A DNA stretch of 18,082 nucleotides, from contig CAZVAD010000051.1 of assembly GCA_964624645.1 (NCBI GenBank), forward strand, positions 1-18,082. Reading direction: 5' to 3'. Every line of letters begins with the position of its first letter. Within the stretch, counting starts at the first letter, position 1. Positions 6,069 through 13,191 of the stretch are shown piece by piece. The notes under the pieces were generated by a model, which worked only from the letters and a program-made list of their open reading frames with translations, was not told the DNA's origin and made no database searches. This stretch comes from Mariniphaga sp964624645 (GTDB lineage: Bacteria > Bacteroidota > Bacteroidia > Bacteroidales > Prolixibacteraceae). The translations under genes were made by a program, and so were the position numbers.

Positions 6069-8753
6069 TCACTTCAGCCCTGCAATCTGTTTTTCAAGCG
6101 TCTTGATTCTTGCCTCGGCATCAGCTTTTTTTGCTCTTTCTTTGGCAACCACCGCCTCAGGCGCACTGTTCACAAATCGCTCATTTCCAAGTTTTTTCAT
6201 CACTGAATTCAAAAATCCCTGGGTGTATTTCAATTCTTCCTCCAGTTTTTCCAGCTCTTCCTCCACATCAATCAATCCCTGAAGCGGAACATAGCAACCG
6301 GTTGATTTCACCCGGAACGAAGCAGCGCCCTGCACATCTTCTGAAACAATCTCTATCCCGGAAAGATTTCCCAATTTTTGCAGAACGGGTGTGAAAAGTT
6401 CCTCATAGCCTTTGTCTCCTGGTTTGATTTTAAGCTCCAGAGCATCTTTGTTTGGAACGCCTTTCTCTTTTCGAACTGTGCGGATTCCGGAAACGGCTTC
6501 TTTTATATTTTCAAAGGCATTCAGAATGGCCTCATCGTATCCGGTCACTTCCGGAATCGGGCTAATCATGATGCTTTCCCCAGCATTTCGTGCTGCAAGC
6601 ATTTGCCAGATTTCTTCCGTAATAAACGGCATAAACGGATGAATAAGCCGGAGCAAGCCATCGAAAAGCATCACCACATCTTCATAGGTTTTTGCATCCA
6701 CCGGCTGCTGATACTGAGGTTTCACAATCTCCAGCAACCAGCCTGAAAATTCATCGGTAACCGTGGTGTAAACGGTCATCAAAGCTTCGGAAATCCGAAA
6801 CTGCCTGAATTGCGTTTCCAGGGTTTCCGCCACCTGCGCCAGTTTGTTCCGGAACCAGTCGAGAGCCAGCATAGAGTGATGCGGCTGTTCGATTTCGGAA
6901 GAGACTTCCCACATTTTTATCAGGCGGAAAGCGTTCCATATTTTGGTAGCAAAACCAGCTCCCTGCTGGGTCAGGCTTTCATCAAACAGCAGATCTCCGC
7001 CGGCAGGTGAGCACAGCAACATGCCCACACGCACGCCATCGGCACCGTATTTTGCAATCAAATCCAGCGGCTCGGGAGAATTTCCCAGCGATTTTGACAT
7101 TTTCCGGCGCTGGGCATCGCGCACCATGCCGGTGAAGTAAACATTTTCAAAAGGGAACTGATTTTCATATTCATAGCCGGCAATAATCATCCGTGCCACC
7201 CAAAAGAAAATAATATCGGGTGCAGTAACCAGGTCAGAGGTGGGGTAGTAATATTTCATTTCAGGATTATCGGGTTTGCGAATTCCGTCAAATACCGAAA
7301 TGGGCCACAACCAGCTTGAAAACCAGGTGTCGAGCACATCTTCGTCCTGCGAAAGGGATAACCCTTCCGTTTCAAAAGCAGGATATTTGGCAATTGCCAG
7401 CTTCCGGGCTTCGGCTGCATTTTCGGCAACCACAAAGCCCAAATCTCCTTCACGGGAAGAACCGGAGGGGGCTTTGATGTACCAGACCGGAATTTGATGT
7501 CCCCACCACAACTGGCGGCTGATGCACCAGTTTTTGATGTTGCCCATCCAGTGGCGGTAAATATTTTTGAACTTGGCCGGATGGAACTTTATGGTGTCGT
7601 TCATCACATTTTCAAGCGCGGGTTTCACCAGCTCTTCCATTTTCAAAAACCACTGTGCCGAAAGCTTTGGTTCAATGGCAGCATCCGTTCGCTCAGAAAA
7701 GCCGACTTTGTTGATATAGTCTTCAATATGATGAAGATTGTCTGCCTTTTCCAGTGCGGGAATTATTTTTTTGCGCACCTCAAAACGGTCTTCCCCGATA
7801 AATAGCTCTGCGGCTTCGCTCAGCGTTCCGTCGTCGTTGAAAATATCAATGGAAGGCAGGTTGTGGCGCATCCCGATTTCATAGTCGTTGGCATCATGCG
7901 CCGGCGTGATTTTCAGGCAGCCGGTTCCAAATTCCATGTCCACATAATCGTCTTCAATAATCGGAACGGAACGGTTGATGAGCGGCACCAGCACCCTTTT
8001 CCCTCTCAGGTGTGCATAGCGCTCGTCCGCAGGATTGATGCAAACCGCCGTGTCGCCCAAAATTGTTTCGGGACGGGTGGTGGCAATGGTTACATAGGAA
8101 GCTTCCCCGGCATCTTCCGCCGGAGAAGACGGGTCTTCCACTATTTTATATTTCAGGTAGTAGAGTTTTGAATTGACTTCTTTGTATATCACCTCTTCAT
8201 CGGAAAGGGCTGTTTTTGCAGCAGGGTCCCAGTTCACCATGCGGATTCCGCGATAAATCAACCCCTTGTTGTATAAGTCCACAAAAACCCGGATTACCGA
8301 ATCGCTGCGGGCTTCGTCCATTGTGAAAGCGGTGCGTTCCCAATCGCATGAAGCGCCTAATTTTTTAAGCTGATCCAGAATAATCCCTCCGTGTTTGTGC
8401 GTCCATTCCCAGGCATGATTCAGAAATTCTTCGCGGGAAATGCTGTGTTTGTCAATGCCCTCTTCTTTAAGTTTATTCACCACTTTTGCTTCGGTGGCAA
8501 TGGAAGCATGGTCGGTTCCGGGAACCCAGCAGGCATTTTTACCGGTCATCCGGGCGCGGCGCACCAGAATATCCTGAATGGTGTTGTTCAGCATGTGCCC
8601 CATGTGCAAAACCCCGGTAACATTTGGCGGCGGGATAACTATCGTGTAAGGTTCGCGTTCATCCGGTTCCGAATGGAAAAAGTTCTGTTCCATCCAGTAT
8701 TTATACCATTTATCTTCAACTTCTGCCGGAATATACTTGCTTGGAATTTCCAT
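6069..8753 (-). CDS. valS: Valine--tRNA ligase
   Basis: It charges tRNA(Val) with valine and edits mischarged threonine in the cytosol. The 894-residue class I synthetase has HMGH as the HIGH motif (50-53), the editing-domain TTRPET (225-230), GTDHASIATEAKV (79-91), the tRNA-proximal WCISRQLWWGHQIPVWY and KMSKS (551-555). An anticodon-binding domain follows. A C-terminal coiled-coil arm (about 830-894) of the kind that binds tRNA closes the protein. Length and order are normal. The frame remains open 42 codons upstream, but that stretch is hydrophobic and unlike ValRS. MEIPSKYIPAEVEDKWYKYW is the proper N-terminus, so the start is 8753. A -7 element lies 40 bases upstream. No T-box or other leader structure was seen. 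Confidence 0.98.
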   Translation of the reverse strand: MEIPSKYIPAEVEDKWYKYWMEQNFFHSEPDEREPYTIVIPPPNVTGVLHMGHMLNNTIQDILVRRARMTGKNACWVPGTDHASIATEAKVVNKLKEEGIDKHSISREEFLNHAWEWTHKHGGIILDQLKKLGASCDWERTAFTMDEARSDSVIRVFVDLYNKGLIYRGIRMVNWDPAAKTALSDEEVIYKEVNSKLYYLKYKIVEDPSSPAEDAGEASYVTIATTRPETILGDTAVCINPADERYAHLRGKRVLVPLINRSVPIIEDDYVDMEFGTGCLKITPAHDANDYEIGMRHNLPSIDIFNDDGTLSEAAELFIGEDRFEVRKKIIPALEKADNLHHIEDYINKVGFSERTDAAIEPKLSAQWFLKMEELVKPALENVMNDTIKFHPAKFKNIYRHWMGNIKNWCISRQLWWGHQIPVWYIKAPSGSSREGDLGFVVAENAAEARKLAIAKYPAFETEGLSLSQDEDVLDTWFSSWLWPISVFDGIRKPDNPEMKYYYPTSDLVTAPDIIFFWVARMIIAGYEYENQFPFENVYFTGMVRDAQRRKMSKSLGNSPEPLDLIAKYGADGVRVGMLLCSPAGGDLLFDESLTQQGAGFATKIWNAFRLIKMWEVSSEIEQPHHSMLALDWFRNKLAQVAETLETQFRQFRISEALMTVYTTVTDEFSGWLLEIVKPQYQQPVDAKTYEDVVMLFDGLLRLIHPFMPFITEEIWQMLAARNAGESIMISPIPEVTGYDEAILNAFENIKEAVSGIRTVRKEKGVPNKDALELKIKPGDKGYEELFTPVLQKLGNLSGIEIVSEDVQGAASFRVKSTGCYVPLQGLIDVEEELEKLEEELKYTQGFLNSVMKKLGNERFVNSAPEAVVAKERAKKADAEARIKTLEKQIAGLK

Positions 8754-8792
8754 GTTTTTCTGAATCAGAATTATAAATTTTAAAATAAGGTA

Positions 8793-8800
8793 CAAAAATA
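8793..8800 (-). promoter_or_regulatory. -7 element of the valS promoter
   Basis: The minus strand reads TATTTTTG, a full match to TAnnTTTG. Transcription would start near 8786, about 33 bases before the valS ATG. No well-spaced -33 TTTG was found; the nearest CAAA on the plus strand (8813-8816) is only 12 bases away. Confidence 0.45.
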
Positions 8801-8877
8801 GGAAAATCAGTCCAAATGTGCTGTGTTTGCCGTTTAAAGTTAAGTAATACAGCAAGAGTTCCCTGCGGATTAAATTC

Positions 8878-8911
8878 AAAAAAAGGCGCTCCGGTTAACC
8901 GGAAACGCCTT
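8878..8911 (-). terminator. Rho-independent terminator after the acidic lipoprotein gene
   Basis: In minus-strand RNA an AAGGCG/CGCCTT stem continues, after a small asymmetric internal loop, into CCGG/CCGG around TTAA, and is followed directly by seven U. It lies 26 bases past the stop of the lipoprotein gene and separates it from valS, so the two are separate transcription units. The A-tract 5' of the stem makes it partly bidirectional, but the plus strand has no gene here. Confidence 0.85.
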
Positions 8912-8936
8912 AAATTATTTATCTGAAACAAATCAC

Positions 8937-9674
8937 TTATTCTTCTTCTTCACCCCAGACAATTTCTTTGGATGCGATGGAAATAAACTGGACGTTATAA
9001 TCCTGAGTTTCCGCTGTGGTGTTTGCTTCATATAAAATGGCAACCACTTCCAGGCGGTATGATTTTCCATCATCGCCTTTAACTGCAGAATTGAGCCAGC
9101 CATTCGATGAATTTCCAAACGAGAATTCGGTTTTTTCCTTTGAAACTTTTTCGCCGCTGAAAATCATCTTTCCGGAACTGTCATACAATCTGACAAGGTA
9201 ATTTCCCGTGTTTTCCAGCGCTGCCCAGGTTGTTTTCAGTTGTCCGCCGGTAAATTCCGTGGATTCGATTTCAAGAGTTCCCAACTCCTGGTCGCTTAAT
9301 TTGTCCGTCACAACCAATGGTTCTTCGCCTTCCTGTGTGCTGGTAACGGTAAACTTATAATCCCCGGCTTCCGGCATGGCGCTTCCATAATCTTCATCTT
9401 TGGGGAAAAGGCTGAACACCTGACTTGTGCCCTCGTCCTTAACCAATGTCCATGTCGTTTCTTCCGGCCCGGCAACTTCCGCAGCGCTCAGCGCCTTGTT
9501 TGCATACACCCAAAAGGCAATTCCATACTTGACCTCGTCATCCTGAACAATTTTCTGAACAAAAACATCGGATAAAGCATCAAGCTTAACAGGTTCCGGA
9601 TCATCGAGGCACGAAGTTAAGACTATTGAACCCATCACAAACGCACCAATACTTTTCAAAATCAATCTTTTCAT
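8937..9674 (-). CDS. Acidic lipoprotein of unknown function
   Basis: I do not recognise a family. The 245-residue protein has a lipoprotein signal peptide (lipobox LTSC, Cys22). The acidic CLDDPEP just after the cysteine resembles the aspartate/glutamate-rich lipoprotein export signals that send Bacteroidota lipoproteins to the cell surface. The mature protein is strongly acidic and beta-rich and appears to form two similar-sized parts (about 30-115 and 116-240). The second part (NYLVRLYDSSGKMIFSGEKV, then SYRLEVVAILYEA) looks like a fibronectin III or Ig-like sandwich. It ends in GEEEE. It is a single-gene unit with its own terminator. A structural, surface-exposed role is inferred, not shown. 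Confidence 0.75.
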   Translation of the reverse strand: MKRLILKSIGAFVMGSIVLTSCLDDPEPVKLDALSDVFVQKIVQDDEVKYGIAFWVYANKALSAAEVAGPEETTWTLVKDEGTSQVFSLFPKDEDYGSAMPEAGDYKFTVTSTQEGEEPLVVTDKLSDQELGTLEIESTEFTGGQLKTTWAALENTGNYLVRLYDSSGKMIFSGEKVSKEKTEFSFGNSSNGWLNSAVKGDDGKSYRLEVVAILYEANTTAETQDYNVQFISIASKEIVWGEEEE

Positions 9675-9731
9675 TTTTCTTTATTTTAAAAATTACAATT
9701 AATATTTTATTTCAGAGAAATAAAGTAATCC

Positions 9732-9745
9732 CTGTCGCGTGACAG
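9732..9745. repeat. Short inverted repeat between the transporter and lipoprotein genes
   Basis: CTGTC and GACAG form a 5-bp stem around GCGT. It lies 59 bases past the stop of the transporter gene and 57 bases before the lipoprotein start (both minus strand). It could be a weak terminator for the transporter operon, although no U-run follows, or an operator for the lipoprotein. Nothing else is evident in 9675-9803, including no clear TAnnTTTG box for the lipoprotein gene. Confidence 0.3.
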
Positions 9746-9803
9746 TGGCTATACTACTAATTGATGAAAAAACGGAAAAAAGGTTGCGTCGCTTTGAAAA
9801 AAA

Positions 9804-11264
9804 TTATCCCATAATCATTCCAATAATCGTTGCGCTCATCAGAGAGGCCAGTGTACCAACGATTAACGCAGGAACTCCGTACTTTGAAAGCAGGACTCTT
9901 TTTCCCGGTGCCAGTGCGCCGATTCCACCAATCTGAATCCCGATGGATGAGAAATTTGCAAATCCGCAAAGGATATAAGTGGCCATAATGATTGATTTTG
10001 GGCTGGCAAAAGCTCCGGCGGCTTTTAATTCCGCCAGGCTGATGTAACCAATGAATTCGGTCAGAATCAGTTTTTCGCCCAACAGGCGTCCGGTGATGAT
10101 TAAATCTTCGGGGATTATACCAATCAGCCACATGAGTGGCGCAAGCGTGTAGCCCAATATTAATTGCAGTGAAAGTTCAGTGTATCGCCCGTTGGTGCCC
10201 TGGGCAATCAGGTCGTTCAGGGAAGTCCACTGGCCTACTTTCCCGACAATGAAATTGAACATGGCAATGAATGCGATGAAAGTCAGCAGCATAGCGCCTA
10301 CGTTCACCGCCAGTCTCATCCCTTCAGTGGTTCCGTTGGTGATGGCGTCGAGCACATTGCTTCCGATTTTATCCTTGCTTACTTCCACCTGTTTGTTTAT
10401 TGCCTCCGTGGGCGGAACCAGCATTTTGGAGAAAACTATAGCCGCAGGCGCAGCCATCACCGAAGCCGCCAGCAGGTGTTTGGCAAACTCCAGCCGCAAC
10501 TGGGGGTCATCGCCTCCGAGCAGGGCAATGTAGGCCGCCAGAACACCGCCTGCCATGGTGGCCATCCCCCCTGACATGACGAGCAAAATCTCCGAGTTGC
10601 TCATTTTTTCAAGGTAGGGTTTGATCATCAGTGGCGATTCGGTCTGCCCCAGAAAAATATTTCCGGCAACCGACAGCGCTTCAGCGCCTGAAATCCTTAG
10701 CGCACGGGTAAAAACCCAGGCAAGCGCCCAGACCACTTTCTGGATAATTCCCCAGTAAAAAAGCAGGCTGGTGAGCGCCGAAAAGAAGATGATGGTCGGC
10801 AGCACCTGAAAAAGAAAGATGAAACCGTAGGTTTTCGCGTTCATCAGGTCGCCCAATAAAAACTCGCTTCCTGCTTTGGTGAAATCGAGGATTTTGACAA
10901 AAATCTGCCCCAGAAACTCAAAACTGACCCGGATAAACGGCACATACAGCACTCCGATGGCAAGTAAAACCTGAATGAGCAGGCCGGTTGCCACAGTTTT
11001 CCAGGGAATATTTTTCTTGTCTGAACTCAGCAAAAAACCAAGCAGAATGAGGGAAGCCATGCCCAACATGCCCCTGAAAAGTGCATTGAGCGAAAAAGCC
11101 TTTTCATGCTCTTGGGGAAGCAATATGTTTGATGTTGGCGGGCTATTGTTTTCAATGAAAACCGGGCGGTCGTCAGTTTCGGAATTTTGTGGTTCGCCGG
11201 CAAATGCGGGATTAAAAAAGAAAATTCCGGCACAAATAGCCAGAAAGAGGAGTGCTCTTTTCAT
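9804..11264 (-). CDS. CNT-family concentrative nucleoside transporter
   Basis: It imports nucleosides across the inner membrane by cation symport. The 486-residue protein has the N-terminal, gate and C-terminal CNT domains in order. Binding-site motifs are visible: GQTES (206-210), E403 in LTEFIGYISL and NFSS (N437, S440) in CGFANFSSIG, equivalent to the nucleoside-contacting residues of Vibrio cholerae CNT. MSGGMATMAGGVLAAYI and GTTEGMRLAVNVGAML are further family signatures. Unusually, the protein starts with a cleavable-looking signal peptide (1-22, ending AFA) and a polar stretch of about 35 residues before the first transporter helix (about 65-80). Na+ versus H+ coupling cannot be decided from sequence. 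It begins 8 bases after the BFN gene and is surely co-transcribed with it. Confidence 0.93.
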   Translation of the reverse strand: MKRALLFLAICAGIFFFNPAFAGEPQNSETDDRPVFIENNSPPTSNILLPQEHEKAFSLNALFRGMLGMASLILLGFLLSSDKKNIPWKTVATGLLIQVLLAIGVLYVPFIRVSFEFLGQIFVKILDFTKAGSEFLLGDLMNAKTYGFIFLFQVLPTIIFFSALTSLLFYWGIIQKVVWALAWVFTRALRISGAEALSVAGNIFLGQTESPLMIKPYLEKMSNSEILLVMSGGMATMAGGVLAAYIALLGGDDPQLRLEFAKHLLAASVMAAPAAIVFSKMLVPPTEAINKQVEVSKDKIGSNVLDAITNGTTEGMRLAVNVGAMLLTFIAFIAMFNFIVGKVGQWTSLNDLIAQGTNGRYTELSLQLILGYTLAPLMWLIGIIPEDLIITGRLLGEKLILTEFIGYISLAELKAAGAFASPKSIIMATYILCGFANFSSIGIQIGGIGALAPGKRVLLSKYGVPALIVGTLASLMSATIIGMIMG

Positions 11265-11272
11265 ATTTTCGA

Positions 11273-11869
11273 TTAATTTTTCTTCCGGTTATTCATTTCA
11301 TCACGAATGATTGAAGCCTTCTCATAGTCCTCATTCTGAACCGCTTCACCAAGCATTTTTTCAAGGTCGCTCATGGTGTAGTTTGCCAGGGAAGACGGAT
11401 CGGAAGAACCGGTTTGCCTTTTTTCAGGCTCTCCGCCTTTCTGAGCGCCTTCTGCTTCGTCTTCAAATACGATTCCCGCTTTTTCCAGAATTTCTTCCGT
11501 GGTGTAAATGGGACATCTGAAGCGTAAGGCAAGCGCCACGGCATCCGAAGTGCGGGAGTCAATCTTCACTTCCTGTCCGTCAAGCTCACAAAGCAGCTCG
11601 GAAAAAAATATTCCCTCCTCAAGCTTGTGAATTACCACCTCAAGGAGGACTATATTGAAGGACAAGGCAATGTTTTTAATCAGATCGTGGGTTAACGGAC
11701 GCGGCGGTTTCAGTCCTTCTAACTGAATGGCTATGGCCTGTGCCTCTACCGGGCCGATAATGATCGGAATCCGGCGATTTCCGTTTTCTTCTGATAAAAC
11801 AAGGGCATAAGCGCCTGATTGTGTCTGGCTTATGGATAATCCTAAAATATTTAATCGTTTCTTTTGCAT
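11273..11869 (-). CDS. Bifunctional nuclease (BFN/DUF151) family protein with UVR motif
   Basis: The 198-residue protein carries a BFN/DUF151 domain (PF02577) at about 1-134, including the core IPIIIGPVEAQAIAIQLEG (34-52), RPLTHDL and IDSRTSDAVALALR (103-116). A low-complexity linker (137-160) follows. The end (165-198) is a UvrB/UvrC-type UVR motif, MSDLEKMLGEAVQNEDYEKA, a helical hairpin used for protein-protein contacts. DNase/RNase activity has been reported for plant BFN proteins, while in bacteria the domain's role is mostly unknown; nuclease function here is transferred from the family. It is the first gene of an operon with the nucleoside transporter, consistent with a link between nucleic-acid turnover and nucleoside uptake, but this is inference. 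ATG 11869 is the only good start. Confidence 0.88.
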   Translation of the reverse strand: MQKKRLNILGLSISQTQSGAYALVLSEENGNRRIPIIIGPVEAQAIAIQLEGLKPPRPLTHDLIKNIALSFNIVLLEVVIHKLEEGIFFSELLCELDGQEVKIDSRTSDAVALALRFRCPIYTTEEILEKAGIVFEDEAEGAQKGGEPEKRQTGSSDPSSLANYTMSDLEKMLGEAVQNEDYEKASIIRDEMNNRKKN

Positions 11870-11899
11870 GCTCCCAAACTTCGGTTTTTATTATGCTAA

Positions 11900-11907
11900 C
11901 AAATATA
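11900..11907 (-). promoter_or_regulatory. -7 element of the BFN-transporter operon promoter
   Basis: The minus strand reads TATATTTG, a full match to TAnnTTTG. Transcription would begin near 11893, about 24 bases before the ATG. No convincing -33 TTTG is found at the expected spacing. Confidence 0.5.
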
Positions 11908-12006
11908 ACAATCATTTTTATAAATGGCTGTAGTTGCCGGTTTGTTTTCAATTTGTGAAATTCAACATTAAACCATCTTAAAACAAGGGAATAGTTTAGG
12001 GAAACA

Positions 12007-12037
12007 TTTGTCAGTGAATCAAAAATAGCTACTTTTG
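12007..12037 (+). promoter_or_regulatory. Promoter of rplU-rpmA
   Basis: TTTG (12007-12010) and TACTTTTG (12030-12037) match both halves of the Bacteroidota consensus (TTTG, 19-20 bases, TAnnTTTG) with 19 bases between them. It is the best promoter in the window. Transcription would start near 12044, giving an 80-base leader before rplU. Confidence 0.8.
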
Positions 12038-12051
12038 CAGTCCGAAAATTT

Positions 12052-12103
12052 GAACCGCCCGGGCCCGGTAAGAGGAAGCCGCAAGAGATTCCCGCCCGAC
12101 GGT
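12052..12103 (+). promoter_or_regulatory. GC-rich structured 5' leader of the L21-L27 operon
   Basis: The leader is strikingly GC-rich compared with the AT-rich flanks. ACCG (12054-12057) pairs with CGGT (12100-12103). CGGGC (12060-12064) then pairs with GCCCG (12094-12098) across a 2x1 internal loop. GGAA (12074-12077) can pair with TTCC (12089-12092) inside. The structure ends 21 bases before the rplU ATG. Ribosomal-protein operons are often controlled by such leaders, and an L21 leader is known in Firmicutes. Whether this one binds L21 is an inference. Confidence 0.45.
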
Positions 12104-12124
12104 GTAATATTAAAAAATGAAATT

Positions 12125-12436
12125 ATGTACGCGATTGTAGAAATTGCAGGGCAGCAGTTCAAAGTTGAAAAAGACAAGAAACTGTTTGTCCATCAGCTGG
12201 AAGCCGGCGAAGGCGATTCGGTTGATTTTGAAAAAGTGTTGCTGATTGACAACGAAGGGCAGATAACTGTTGGAACGCCGGTTGTTGAAGGGGCAAAAGT
12301 TACGGCCAAAGTGCTGCAACATGTTAAAGGAGACAAGGTGCTGGTATTTAAGAAGAAACGCAGAAAAGGCTATCAGAAGATGAACGGCCACCGCCAGCAG
12401 TTCTCACAAATTCAGATTGAAAGTATTGTTGGATAA
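12125..12436 (+). CDS. rplU: 50S ribosomal protein L21
   Basis: The 103-residue protein is of normal length and binds 23S rRNA in the large subunit. MYAIVEIAGQQFKV at the start and VFKKKRRKGYQKMNGHRQ near the end are diagnostic. The frame is open 30 codons upstream, but those codons fall in the structured leader and the family begins at MYAIVEI, so the start is 12125. It ends at SIVG with no C-terminal extension, whereas the related helix-hairpin-helix extension in this operon sits on L27. The stop lies 16 bases before rpmA, the usual rplU-rpmA pair. Confidence 0.97.
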   Translation: MYAIVEIAGQQFKVEKDKKLFVHQLEAGEGDSVDFEKVLLIDNEGQITVGTPVVEGAKVTAKVLQHVKGDKVLVFKKKRRKGYQKMNGHRQQFSQIQIESIVG

Positions 12437-12452
12437 CTAAAAATAAATTACC

Positions 12453-13100
12453 ATGGCACATAAGAAAGGTGTAGGAAGTTCGAAAAACGGACGCGAATCG
12501 GAAAGCAAACGGCTGGGAGTGAAAATCTACGGAGGTCAGTTTGCAAAAGCCGGTAATGTTTTAGTACGCCAGCGCGGAACACAGCATTATCCGGGTGAAA
12601 ATGTCGGAATCGGCAAAGACCACACATTATTTGCACTCATTGACGGGACTGTCATGTTTCGGAAAAGAAGAAAAAATCGCTCTTTCGTATCGGTTGAACC
12701 GATTATGGAAGTGGACGTGGCTGTAATGGAAGCTCCGGTTTCAGAGGTAGAAACCAAAGTGAAAGCAGCGCCCGCCAAAACCGAAAAAAAGGTTGAATCC
12801 CCAAAAGCGGAAGAAGTTGCTGCAGAAGAAAAAGAGGTGATTGAAGTTGATGATCTGAAAAAAATTGAAGGCATCGGCCCGAAAATTTCAGAACTTTTCA
12901 ATGCTGCAGGAATCAATACATTTGCTGAACTGGCTGCTTCACCGGAAGAAAAACTCAGAGAGATACTCACTGCGGCAGGAGGCACTTATGTGACAAAAAA
13001 TCCTGCAACCTGGCCGGAGCAGGCACAGCTTGCTGCCGATGGTAAATGGGACGAACTGAAAGAGCTGCAGGACAAACTATTGGGCGGAATCGAAAAATAG
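12453..13100 (+). CDS. rpmA: 50S ribosomal protein L27 with C-terminal helix-hairpin-helix extension
   Basis: Residues 1-84 are a complete L27: MAHKKGVGSSKNGRESESKR, RQRGTQHYPGENVGIGKDH, then FRKRRKNRSFVSVEP. L27 contacts tRNA near the peptidyl-transferase centre. Standard L27 ends near residue 85, yet the frame continues for 130 codons. Residues 85-132 are an A/E/K/V-rich flexible linker. Residues 133-215 form a helix-hairpin-helix-type domain with DDLKKIEGIGPKI (133-145) and ending NPATWPEQAQLAADGKWDEL then LLGGIEK. From memory, Flavobacteriia carry a very similar module on the C-terminus of L21 instead. The reading frame is continuous and a terminator follows the stop, so this is a genuine fusion rather than a frameshift. 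The extension's role is unknown; rRNA or DNA binding is plausible from the HhH motif. Confidence 0.93.
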   Translation: MAHKKGVGSSKNGRESESKRLGVKIYGGQFAKAGNVLVRQRGTQHYPGENVGIGKDHTLFALIDGTVMFRKRRKNRSFVSVEPIMEVDVAVMEAPVSEVETKVKAAPAKTEKKVESPKAEEVAAEEKEVIEVDDLKKIEGIGPKISELFNAAGINTFAELAASPEEKLREILTAAGGTYVTKNPATWPEQAQLAADGKWDELKELQDKLLGGIEK

Positions 13101-13125
13101 CGCCTGAAAAAACATTTGCAAAAGA

Positions 13126-13158
13126 ATCTCCTGCTGGCTCCCGGCAGGAGATTTTTTT
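13126..13158 (+). terminator. Rho-independent terminator of rplU-rpmA
   Basis: TCTCCTGCTGG pairs with CCGGCAGGAGA (11 bp, one G-U) around a CTC loop, followed by seven T. It starts about 26 bases after the rpmA stop and ends 33 bases before serS, so serS needs its own promoter. Only a partial -7 match, TAGCTTTA at 13163-13170, is seen there. Confidence 0.9.
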
Positions 13159-13191
13159 GTGTTAGCTTTACCCTTTCAAAAAGAAAATGTT

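Noticed and set aside
6378..6746. Plus-strand open frame of 122 codons inside valS
   Set aside because: It is antisense to conserved valS sequence, with no promoter or family-like features.
8754..8879. A 42-codon N-terminal extension of valS with a hydrophobic segment
   Set aside because: It is unlike any valine--tRNA ligase, contains the likely -7 element of the promoter, and MEIPSKYIPAEVEDKWYKYW is a normal family start.
12035..12124. A 30-codon extension of L21
   Set aside because: It begins with a TTG inside the -7 box and covers the structured leader; L21 proteins begin at MYAIVEIAG.
12849..13100. Separate HhH gene fused to L27 by a frameshift or missed stop
   Set aside because: The frame is continuous with no internal stop, there is no start codon with context between the domains, and the linker is of the low-complexity type found in genuine fusions.
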